Shown one piece after another: positions 22,905 through 31,969 of a DNA stretch of 64,000 nt (position 1 is its first letter; each line of letters starts with the position of its first letter). A program made the position numbers and the translations under genes. The stretch is from Aplectana chamaeleonis (taxonomy: Eukaryota; Nematoda; Chromadorea; Rhabditida; Cosmocercidae), in NCBI GenBank assembly GCA_029168955.1, contig JAPDOI010000021.1, forward strand, positions 894,001-958,000. The letters are read 5' to 3'. The notes under the pieces are model-generated. The model saw nothing but the letters and a program-made list of their open reading frames with translations. It had not been told where the DNA came from and did not search any database.

Positions 22905-23603
22905 AGGCAGTGGTCGCGATAAAAAACGTTATCTAAAAAACTTTAAAAATCAGCTTAGATAGAAAACAGCTGAAAAACTGTGAAGGTAGCGCGGTGAAAA
23001 ACGGGCTAGAATTAGAGTTTCTACAGCCCAAAGATGATAGTTCGTGCACTCGTGCACAGCGCCGCAAAAAAAAGATCGCAGCCTCATGCCGAGCAGTCAA
23101 AAATCATCGACGTTAAGAGGAAGAAATTAATTCAAATTTACGTAATGAAAAGAGTTGACCAATGAAAGCAAGCACTTTAGTCAATGTTTTTGACTAGATG
23201 AGTCCGAAGGATAATATTCATTGATTGAAATTCAATTCCAAGCCAGCTGATGTTCTTGATATCAGAGATCATCGATGCCAATGATGTGGAGTGGGCTCGT
23301 CCACCACTTCAAATCTGGCCCAAAACAGCGGTTTTTTCGCGATTTTTTCTCATAGGTCCTACTACTCTAAACTAGACGAAAAATACCGTGCGGTACCGAT
23401 TGCCACAAAGCCATAAAATACTCTGCAATTTTCATTTAAGAGTTTAAGTTGGTCGGTTTGATATAGAAATGCAACAGGTATCATCATTTCATGCCCATGT
23501 GGCAATCGGTACCGCACGGTATTTGGAGTTTACTCTACTCTAAACCCAGAAAAGGGTTCAAAGAGGAAAACTAGACAAGCATATTTTATCGCGACCACTG
23601 CCC
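22905..23603. mobile_element. TTAA-flanked MITE family A, copy 2 (carries a 164-bp insertion)
   Basis: It starts AGGCAGTGGTCGCGATAA and ends CGCGACCACTGCCC, between TTAA at 22901-22904 and 23604-23607. Without the nested element at 23371-23534 it matches copies 1 and 3 along its length. Confidence 0.9.
23371..23534. mobile_element. Mutator-like MITE, copy 2, nested in family A
   Basis: It has the same ends and palindrome as 3344-3506. The 9-bp repeat CTACTCTAA flanks it at 23362-23370 and 23535-23543, while the other family A copies have this site once (near 6408 and 63048, slightly diverged). Confidence 0.9.
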
Positions 23604-23625
23604 TTAACTATCGTTCTTGTGTTTT

Positions 23626-23823
23626 ACACGATTTTGGTTGCTTCTGCCGTAACTGTTGTTTAACGGTGGATGCTTCGGTGAAGATTTACCGAGCAGTTGA
23701 GTGAGAGCGGTGCTAGGGCTTCGGTGGTGCAGTGCGATAAGGCGCTACCCCGCAAAGGGAATATGCTGGTTCAATCTCTCCGGGAGCCGAGCGTTTTGCG
23801 ATCAACTCAGCACCTTGTGTAAA
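23626..23823 (+). repeat. Dispersed, diverged relative of the 297-bp satellite
   Basis: It opens with TTTTACACGATTTTGGTTGC in satellite orientation, then switches at about 23672 to the reverse complement of the satellite. It ends with AGCACCTTGTGTAAAT, so the outer bases TTTACAC...GTGTAAA are inverted. The first array monomer keeps the same TTTACACAAGG junction. This may resemble the single-copy form from which the array grew. Confidence 0.6.
23717..23788 (+). ncRNA. tRNA-like segment of the dispersed satellite relative
   Basis: GGCTTCGGTGG at the start pairs with GGGAGCC at the end, with one weak pair. The A-box-like TGCAGTGCGATAAGGCG and B-box-like GGTTCAATCTC are kept, followed by GAGCGTTTTG. 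The anticodon-loop region (ACCCCGCAAAGGGA) differs from the satellite consensus. It is tRNA-derived by resemblance only. Confidence 0.45.
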
Positions 23824-24842
23824 TTGTTATCAATCAATTTTGTTTTGAAAACCCGATAAAAAGACTTCGATTGATAGCGTTTCTAATCGGTGGATCATTT
23901 CACTTCTGTCCTGAATCCTGGCCTCCCCCCCCACCCGTCGTCTAGGATAGTACTCATTTTTTGAATGTCGCAGCATTCCAGGGAAAATCAGGTTGTATTC
24001 GATTCAGAAATTTGTTCCCCGATTCAATGAAAACTGCGTCATCCGATTCGAAGCATTATCGGGAGCATTTCTGAAGAGGATTATTTGAATCGGAGTATCA
24101 TTTGTAGAATCACCCTTGGATAAGAAGTGCAGTCCACGGCAACAAAAAAGGCAGAAGATTATAATTTGCCATCGGCACAAAATTCTCACTCAGGAATTAT
24201 CCTGTTAAAGTTGCGCTTTAGCCTATTGAGGCAAGTTGAAACCTGTTTAACGTTTACCATATTAAGACGCGTATGAATATAGACATGTTTAGACAAAGGT
24301 TTTAACAATGCTGGTCTTTAACAGTTGCCTGACCGACGTCGGACGAATCGATATCGAATGTGGAATATCTATTTACTATTTCCTATCCATCTCATCTGTC
24401 TTGACTTGTCAAACTCGGTTATGAGTGGGCCGACGTCGACCGGCAAACTATGAAATGCGCTTTAGTCTTTTTCAAGAAGATCCTGGATAACGGTGGGTAA
24501 TTTTGGTAGCCGAGGGGACCTCCCCACGGCTCAGGGGGGGGGTGGTACCCAAATGTGGGTTCATCTCCCCACGTTTCGCAGTGGGGTGCACCCCAAAATC
24601 TGTGCGGGGCTCAGGTACCAAAACCCATTACTTTTCGAAAATAGGCAGGGCTTCAGGTTAATCGAGTAAAACTTCACGGAAAAAGATGATTTTGGACGGA
24701 TATGGTTGTAGCACCCACGACATGGTTGCATATTGCGTCCTACAAACTTCCATTGTGACGGATTATTGTGGAACTCACGTAGAATGCTATGGTAAGTGGT
24801 TATAAGAAGGAGGTCGACAAAGCTAACCTATCGTTTAGTTAA
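23824..24842. other. No gene; several diverged repeats
   Basis: Positions 23855-23950 are a C-run family piece. Positions 24160-24275 have an inverted copy at about 28362-28475, sharing TGCCGATGGCAAATTA-type sequence. Positions 24320-24470 relate to the AGCGC-ended element. Positions 24475-24605 repeat the block at 7890-8000. No ORF with recognisable motifs was found. Confidence 0.5.
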
Positions 24843-25490
24843 AGGCAGGGTCCGGGCAGAATTTCGATTTTGAGATTTCCCGCTGAATCGGTGCTCTTGC
24901 TACAGGCCATAAAACGGCCAATGTCTCACCGCCGACTGCGTACCACGCGCTGCGCGACCGCACGTGCGTCGGAAGCAGACGAGTTTGGCCGCCGCGCGAC
25001 GAGTTTCGGCCGCCGCGCGGCAGCCGAAACGTCGCGCGACGGCCAAAACTCGTCGCGCGGCGGCAAAACCCGTCTGCTTCCGACGCGCGTGCGGTCGCGC
25101 AGCGCGTGATACGCAGTCGACGGTGAGACATTGGCCGTTTTATGGCCTGTACAGGTTGTTCCAAGGAACATGAGAAAACTGCGTAAAAACCGGTCTTCTT
25201 CAAGTTATTCCAGCCACTTCCGTTAGCCGATGATCCAGAAAAGTCAGAAAAGTGTGGCCATCGTCCATATTTTAGCAGTTGTCCACGCATTCTTGAAAAG
25301 TGCTGTGTAATTATCGGTCATTCCAGCCATGATTATCATGCTGCGAATACCGTAATCCCTGACTTTGAGGCTGTTTTCTCCAGAACTAAGGACTCAGACT
25401 TCGTGAAACGTTCAGACGATATTCAGCTAGGCCAGCCCAATCTATTTAACCCAAATTTCGGTAGTGCCAAAATTTGACCAGACCTTGCCT
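24843..25490. mobile_element. TTAA-flanked MITE family B, copy 2 (inverted relative to copy 1)
   Basis: It runs from AGGCAGGGTCCGGGCAG to CAGACCTTGCCT with TTAA at 24839-24842 and 25491-25494. It matches the reverse complement of 5891-6829 minus family A, and carries the palindrome at 24903-25149. The 150-codon minus-strand ORF here is an artefact of the palindrome. Confidence 0.85.
24903..25149. mobile_element. TA-flanked palindromic MITE, CAGGCCATAAAACGG ends, copy 1
   Basis: CAGGCCATAAAACGGCCA pairs with TGGCCGTTTTATGGCCTG, and the arms stay complementary through the CGC-rich middle. TA flanks it at 24901-24902 and 25150-25151. The empty site in family B copy 1 (near 6768-6776) has one TA. 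A shorter copy is at 39333-39441. TA targets fit Tc1/mariner-type transposition; the family is inferred. Confidence 0.9.
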
Positions 25491-25494
25491 TTAA

Positions 25495-26246
25495 AGGCAG
25501 TGTTCACGATGATCTTCAATTCTGAGATTATTTGCTACTAGCGAGACCTAGCGAAGTTTTCGCTCAAGAAAACTTTCACGTGCGCTAGCTTCCTGAGGCA
25601 GTTTATTCTGACAAAACGGTGTTGACTGCCTTCCGTCTATCCGAAAGTTGCTGTCCGTATGAACTCTCCTGAACAGAGCAGGCTGCCGCACATTTACAGT
25701 AGGGCGTCGGTTATGAAATTGTGGGATTAAAAACAAAACATAAGGAGCTAGCGGTAGATCGTCGGTGGCTACCGGCATCTTATTTACGACCCCTTCCGTC
25801 TGTAATGTACCCAAGCTATTATTCTCGCTTTACCATCCCTGTCATGTTAAGAAAAAAGCACTCGCAATCTAGATGTGGTTTCCCTTGTTGACCAACACCA
25901 TGCCTTTGTTCTCAATAAATGAAATATGTCCGTGGATGTTTATATTTTTGTGAAGCAGTTTTTGATAAGCTCAGATTTTCAACATATATAAAACTGGTTT
26001 ATCGAAGTTAGTGAATCAAAATGACTGAGCGGTTGTAATGTGTGACGAACAGAGAAGATGCGGAAGTGGAGCTGGTGCTTGTTTCTTCAGACTGGCGAGG
26101 AAGTGTCTCCAGAGTTTCGCGTACTCCTCAAAACGCGTTGCACGCTTCTCAAGATACATGATTTCCTATCTGTTTGCTTCGGTACACAAAGGCTAAGATT
26201 TCGCATGAAAAATTGACAAAATCTCGCTGTTTCAATTCTACTTTCT
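25495..26246. other. No gene; starts with a family C end fragment
   Basis: Positions 25495-25531 match the inverted right end of family C (AGGCAGTGTTCACGATGATC) and abut family B at a shared TTAA. The rest shows no motif-bearing ORF. Confidence 0.5.
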
Positions 26247-27362
26247 TCATGACGTCCTGCACACTTCCACTGCGGCCCTGCTAACTTTCTATGACGTCCT
26301 GCACATTCCCACCTGGGTCCTGAACACATTTCACGACGTACTGCACACCGCTAATGGGGTACTGCACCTATTCCATGACGTCCTGCACATTCTTACTGGG
26401 GACCTGCGCGTTTTTTCTATTATGTCCTGCACACTTACATTCGGGTCCTGCACACTCCCACTGGGGTCCTGCACACTCCCACTGGGGTCCTGCAGACTTC
26501 CACTGGGGTCCTGCACACTTTCAATGACATCCTGCATACTCCCATTTGGGTCCTGCACACTTCCACTGGGGTCCTGCACACTTTCTACGACGTCCTGCTT
26601 ATTCCCATTTGGGTCCTGCACACTCCCACTGGGCTCCTGCACACTCCTACTGGGGTCCTACACACTTTCTATGACGTCCTGCACACTCTCTCTGGGGTCC
26701 TGCACACTTTTTATGACATCCTGTACACTCCTATATGGGTCCTGCACACTCCCACTGGGGTCCTACACACTTCCACTGGGGTCCTGCACACTTTCTATGA
26801 CGTCCTGCACACTCCCATTTGGGTCCTGCACACTCCCACTGGGGTCCTGCACACTTTCTATGACGTCCTGCACACTCCCATTTGGGTCCTGCACACTCCC
26901 ACTGGGGTCCTGCACACTTTCTATGACGTCCTGCACACTCCCATTTGGGTCTTGCATACTCCCACTGGGGTCCTGCACACTTTCTACGACGTTCTGCACA
27001 CTCCCGCTGTGGTCCTGCACACTTTACACGAAGTTCTGCAAACTCCCACTGGGGTCCTGCACACTTTCTATGACGTCCTGCACACTCCCACTGTGGTCCT
27101 GCACACTTTTTACGACGTCCTGCACACTCTCACCGGGGTCCTGCACACTTTTATGACGTTCTGTACACTCCCATTTGGGTCCTGCACACTTTCTGTGGAG
27201 TCCTGCACACTCCTATAGGGGTCCTGGACACTTTCTATGACGTCCTGCACACTCTCACTGGGGTCCTGCACATTTTTTATGACATCCTGTACACTCCTAT
27301 ATGGGTCCTGCACTCTCTCACTGAGGTCCTGCACACTATCGATAACGTCCTGCACACTCCTC
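26247..27362. repeat. 21-bp minisatellite with 63-bp higher-order pattern
   Basis: The basic unit resembles GGGGTCCTGCACACTCCCAC plus one base. Many units alternate with CTATGACGTCCTGCACAC forms, giving a 63-bp higher-order repeat, clearest from 26780 to 27000. Because 21 is divisible by three, long frames exist on both strands. The plus strand gives cysteine-rich SCTLPLG repeats, the minus strand hydrophilic VQDPSGS/VQDVIES heptads. The minus frame is broken into pieces (27364-27110, 27020-26763, 26642-26331), so coding status is unresolved. Confidence 0.85.
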
Positions 27363-27943
27363 AAACCCTGGCGGTTCTGAACGGCGTCCCATCCACCACT
27401 ACTAAATACCTGTCGCCTTGATTAGAGCTTAGCCTTTCTAGCGCTACACGATTCACAGAAGCGTTCATGACCCAAGGCCAAAATAGCGCCCCACGGACAA
27501 ACTCGGTTGCCCCGAGGCGCTCAAGAGGTGATTCAGGCTGATTTTTTGGTAATCGATGGATGTCCCACCCACCCAGATGTTGGTACCATTTCATTCCTGT
27601 TTTGATCGGCCATTCCGGAGATCCGCATGGAAACGCAATTACACACACACACACACATACAAACATCGGGACATAACTGCTTTAAGTATAAGGATATTGA
27701 TTAAGTGGCCCCCGGGTAGAACCAAAATGACGTTGAAATTGAGACAAATGCAGCAGAAGTACACGAAATCCTTAAGTATCACCCCGCCTCTTAAGTATCA
27801 CTGGAAGTGTTTGTTGTGACAACGAAATCTTTTGTGGACCTGTCCTCTGCAATTCTCTCTCTCCATGAGCCGACCTTTCGCTATCTATTTGTTAGTTAAT
27901 TCAGTTTTTTATTTTTGTCCTTCTGTACTTAGTCTCTCTAACT
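27363..27943. other. Unassigned; short (AC)n run and inverted family C fragment
   Basis: On the minus strand one frame runs from about 27400 into the minisatellite heptads without a stop, but no start or family was recognised. An (AC)n run lies at about 27643-27657. Positions 27695-27855 are an inverted, diverged part of family C. Confidence 0.4.
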
Positions 27944-28262
27944 TGCATAAGAACGTAAAGGCCAACCGCACATTGCTCGACACGACGCGGTCGCGTCACG
28001 GCTCTATAACTTTCTAAGTTTTTACTTCGATTTTGTTATATCTTGACCAGCGGTAGTGCTGTTTTCCTACTTCCTAGTCCAGTAGATCCTCAACTGCTGA
28101 CCACTGGAGGAGGACGGTATGTGAATGAAGACACACCGCTCTCCACTTCTTTTATACCCTACCCTTTATCAATTGGTTATCATCAATTTTGTTTACGAGA
28201 GCCGTGACGCGACCGTGTTGTGTCGAGCAATGTTTGGTTGGCCTTTACGTTCTTATCTAAGT
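27944..28262. mobile_element. Foldback element with TATA-bearing core, copy 3
   Basis: Arms of about 60 bp pair: AAGAACGTAAAGGCCAACC, CATTGCTCGACAC and GGTCGCGTCACGGCTCT recur inverted at the right side. The centre is the shared core (CACACCGCTCTCCACTT, TTTTATACCCTACCC, ATCATCAATTTTGTTTACGA). The outer arms differ from those of copies 1 and 2. Confidence 0.65.
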
Positions 28263-30177
28263 TGCCAATTAGGTGTTGCGTTTTGTTCTTTGTCTTTCAC
28301 ACGGTTCTACCGTGTAATAAATCAAATCAAGTCGTTTGGAGAAGCTTCAGGTTCACACGCTTCTTAACATGGTAAACGTAAAACAGGTTTCAACTTGCCT
28401 CAATAGGCCGAAACGCAACTTCAACAGGGTAACTCCTGAGTGAGAATTTTGTGCCGATGGCAAATTACCAACTTGTAAAAAAGGTGATTGTGTATTTCCA
28501 CTAAGCATACTGAAGGTTGCACCATAATCGACTTCGAAGTAAATTTTCCAGAATTTTAAAGAGAAAATACACCGGGAACGTTGAGAAACGTTAAATTTCC
28601 CCACACTTGTGCTCTTATTAGGGGTCGAATAGAGTCCCGCCGCTGAAATGAGCGGCGGAGGTAGGAGCGGCGCGGCGTGCCGCGCCGCCCAAGATTTCTC
28701 GACGCCGCCGATCTCCAACGACTATGATCGGGCCGCGGCAAACTGGAGCGGCGACGCGCTTTTGAGTACTACGTACAGGGCTATGCACCTCACATCTAAA
28801 TATCTAAATGACTGGTTGTAATATTCAGATTCGCCAAGTTGAAGCTAGACGATTTCACAGCGGCTTGAGTCATGTTCAGTGTCTCGCATAAGAAAAGGAT
28901 ATATATGATTTCAAGATAGACCAGTTGCCAAACAGTTCTATTTCAAAACCTGAGGATTCTCCCCCGAAAATGGATTTCGTGATCGATGTACACCTCTTCC
29001 TTTATCTTGTATTCATTTTTGTAGGATTATTATTGTGATATTTCACATCACGTATTCATTATATTTGGGTACGAATCGAAAAGTTATTTGAAAAACTTTT
29101 TCGAGCTAATAAATCGTTTTTTTATCATCGATCGGTTATCGATTCTTTTGAAATTCTGCATTGATAGGTGTTTCGGATTTTCGATTCATTCGGGATTTCA
29201 ATTTAATTGGTTTTCCGAATATTCGATTTTTTAACAAACTTCAATATTCAGTTTTCCGAATATTCGGACAAGTTTGGGTCACGCCATTCGAACACTCTTT
29301 GCCACTGATAAAAAATTGTAGAATATTTGTCAATCATTTTGGAATAATTCGAGGATTTTAATTTTTATCTGAATATGCGGACAAATCTTGCGTTCATTCG
29401 AATCGAATAGAGAATAAATTTTTGAAAATTTTCATCAATTCGAAAAAAAACGGAGAGCCCTCTTCAATTATTATTTTTTAATAATTTATTCAACATTTTC
29501 AAAAATGCATTATTCGACGAAATTCATTCAATCGGAAATTTGAAAATGTCTCATTCAAATACATTTATTCATTCGGGGAATTTACAATAGAAAGGGTTTA
29601 TTCAAAAAACTCATTAGCCCGAGTTTTTCGCAGAAGTGATCATGCGAACTATTTATTTCTTCGGCGTATTCTAAAAACATGGTGATCGGATCATTAATTC
29701 ATTGGAAACCTAGCGTCTAATGTCCATGTCTTGCACTCACTATTACTTATCATGGCAACTCTACCTTTTCGAAAATGAGTTATTCATAGAAGACCTGCTT
29801 TCAGATGAGAATATAAAATAAAAATCGAATGGAAATATAGAAAAACGTGGTTCAAAAGTTACGAGGGAGTTTTCGAATTCAGAGTTTAGAAAAAATGAGC
29901 GCTTGAATTGGTGTTGAAATCCTAAAAACTCATCAAAAATCACGTTTCACCAGCCCAAAACCTCACGAATTGAAGTGATCTTGATGTACTTTCACAGTAA
30001 AAGAGACATTCGCCTCATAAACATATATGCGAGATGAATTAATCATCGAAAGCAGGCTCGACCGTCTGCTGTCGCCGAGCCACATCGCCGCACCGCTCGG
30101 GGTTGCAATGCGGCGCCGCCTGTACGCGGCAGCCGCCGGCGGCGGCCGCTGCCAGATTCTGCCTTGATGAGGTCTAA
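28263..30177. other. No gene; AT-rich degenerate repeats, one GC-rich palindrome
   Basis: Positions 28362-28475 are an inverted copy of 24160-24275. Positions 28619-28720 contain GC-rich inverted repeats (GCCGCTGAAATGAGCGGC, AGCGGCGCGGCGTGCCGCGC). Positions 28950-29950 are AT-rich with many imperfect ATTCGAA/TTCGAAT motifs. Positions 30060-30177 are again GC-rich and palindromic. Confidence 0.5.
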
Positions 30178-30312
30178 GGGGTCGTTTATGCTTCTGCCGC
30201 GGAGCGGCGCGGCGAGATGCAGTACAGCCATATCGATCAAGCGGCGCCGCTGATCGATATGGCTGTGTTGCATCTCGCCGCGTCGCTCCGCGGCAGAAGT
30301 ATAAACGACCCC
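30178..30312. repeat. 135-bp near-perfect palindrome
   Basis: The left arm GGGGTCGTTTATGCTTCTGC pairs with the right arm GCAGAAGTATAAACGACCCC. Pairing continues through CGCGGAGCGGCG, GCGAGATGCA and ATATCGATCA to a centre near AGCGGCGCCGC. Flanking target repeats were not resolved. Confidence 0.8.
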
Positions 30313-30407
30313 TAATCGACCCACGGCGCCGCCTCGCGGCACCGCTTGATCGATACGGCTGCACACAATGCTGCCGCGCCGCTGCGCGGCGAGACTCTAT
30401 TCGGTGC

Positions 30408-30533
30408 CGATTAGAGTTCCGCCGCTGAAAGGAGCGGCAGCATGCAATGGAGGGGAATCGATACCGCGGCGCAGCCTGATCGATATTCCTTCATTGTATG
30501 CTGCGGCGCCTTTCAGCGGCGGAACTCTAATCG
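30408..30533. repeat. 126-bp GC-rich palindrome
   Basis: CGATTAGAGTTCCGCCGCTG at the left is the complement of CAGCGGCGGAACTCTAATCG at the right. The inner arms share GCATGCAATGGAG-like and ATCGATA blocks. The sequence resembles 28619-28700, so a small family is likely. Confidence 0.8.
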
Positions 30534-30587
30534 TCCCCTTCGGCCCCTTATCCAACCCACCCCCCCCCCAATCGGCTTATTCGACTT

Positions 30588-30800
30588 GGCTCCAAAATTT
30601 TCTAAGTTTTTACTCCGATTTTGTTAGATCCTGTGGTGCTGTTTTCCTACTTGCTGGTCCGTGGAGAGCCTCACCTGCTGACCCCTGAAGAAGGACGGTG
30701 CGTGAATCAAGACACACCGCTCTCCACTTATACCCTACCCTTTATCAGTTGGTTATCATCAATTTTGTTTACGAGAGCCGAGTGGGAGGGGTGTATAACA
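30588..30800. mobile_element. Foldback element with TATA-bearing core, copy 4
   Basis: The core matches copies 2 and 3: AAATTTTCTAAGTTTTTACT, GGTGCTGTTTTCCTAC, GAAGGACGGTGCGTGAA, ACACACCGCTCTCCACTTAT, CATCAATTTTGTTTACGAGA. Short arms GACTTGGCTC and GAGCCGAGTGGG are weakly inverted. Beyond the right side the sequence follows copy 2 for another 20 bp. Confidence 0.55.
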
Positions 30801-31060
30801 TTATCAATCTTAAAGACTTTATCATAGATACGCGCAGGAATAACAAGAAAAAATGAAAAATACAAAGAATGGAAATGAAAGAGACAAAATTTTTTATTTC
30901 TAGATATTCCTGCATTTATCCAAAGCAAAGACTTTAGGTAAATTGATAGTACTTTGTTGTGAGAGAAAATCCACGTTTTTCAACGTGCACGATGCCTTTT
31001 CTTCGAAATTCAGGAGAAAATTACAGACACTTGTCGTTGATTATGGCTCAACCTACACTA

Positions 31061-31279
31061 CTCAGGCGATTCTCGGCCCCGAGCTGCACCGAACAGGAAT
31101 CGGAGCCGCCTGACAGTTCGGCTCGTTCTCCCAATCTCCGGGCCACTGCTGTTGCTGTTCTGACGAACCGGTGCAGCCCGGACAGCAACAGCAGAGGCCC
31201 GGATAGCAACAGAAGCCGACTCGCAGATTGGGTACACAAGCCGAACTGTCAGGCGGCTCGGGGCCGAGAATCGCCTGAG
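31061..31279. mobile_element. TA-flanked CTCAG foldback element, 219 bp
   Basis: CTCAGGCGATTCTCGGCCCC and GGGGCCGAGAATCGCCTGAG are exact complements; inner arms CTGACAGTTCGGCT also pair. TA flanks it at 31059-31060 and 31280-31281. All ORFs across it are palindrome artefacts. Confidence 0.85.
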
Positions 31280-31606
31280 TATGCTTAGTGGAAATACGCA
31301 ACCGGACAATCTCCTCTTCCGTTGCCGTGTGCTGTAATACTACATAAAGAGCAGCAGTCGGTGCAATCAACGTAGCACAAGGTGCGAAACGTGCTGCCCT
31401 GTGTGGCAATACATAGGGAGAACTAACGAGTCTTCCCTCTCGAAGAGTAAAGCGAGGTCAAAGCTTCGTACTGCCACTCAGCCCCACGGCTTTGTGAGTA
31501 CTTGTAGCGTGTTCTGCTGAGAAATGATCGACATTGGTTAGAAAAGGAGTTTACAAAGCCGTGTTGTTACACTTGCTATGGCGAAAAGTGGAATGCTCCT
31601 CTTAGA

Positions 31607-31883
31607 AGGCACAGTCCAACCTTAGAATCGATTTTCTGTTTTTCTGCCTCTTGAAAACGGTCCCACACTGATTCCAATGATGGCTCTGGACACGTACAAC
31701 ACCCCCTAGGAACGGAGTTTCAGCCCGTGGCTTCCTGGCGTAGGCGCCCCAGGGTGGCTTCCTCCTATATTTCGCTTATTCGGGGGAATCGAGAGCTCGC
31801 ACTTGGCAGATGTTGTATAGGGTGGGTCTACTTTACAATTATGTGGAAATCTCAGATTTCGCCCCTGAGCTTGGACTGTGCCT
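31607..31883. mobile_element. TTAA-type MITE with AGGCACAGTCCAA ends
   Basis: The left end AAGGCACAGTCCAACCTTAG and the right end, complement of AGGCACAGTCCAAGCTCAG, are inverted. The right flank is TTAA (31884-31887); the left flank is TTAG (31602-31605), read as a mutated TTAA. It lies about 90 bp upstream of the first recognised mutase exon. Confidence 0.65.
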
Positions 31884-31969
31884 TTAACCCTGAGTATGTA
31901 TAGGACCGCGCAGTTTCGCGGAGATCTCAACAATTTCCTAGCACCTATAAACACACTCTTTCTTTACAG

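Noticed and set aside
24835..25290. 151-codon minus-strand ORF
   Set aside because: It crosses a MITE boundary and a palindrome; the Arg/Ala-rich peptide mirrors the inverted repeat.
26422..27156. 244-codon plus-strand Cys-rich SCTLPLG repeat protein
   Set aside because: It is the plus reading of the 21-bp minisatellite; the minus reading is equally open and more protein-like, and there is no signal or flanking domain.
31021..31100. MAQPTLLRRFSAP as mitochondrial leader exon of the mutase
   Set aside because: Most of it lies in the TA-flanked palindrome at 31061-31279, so it is transposon sequence.
31896..31969. ATG at 31896 as start of the mutase with an in-frame leader
   Set aside because: Codon counting shows it is in a different frame from the exon at 31970; the exon is better opened by the TTTACAG acceptor.
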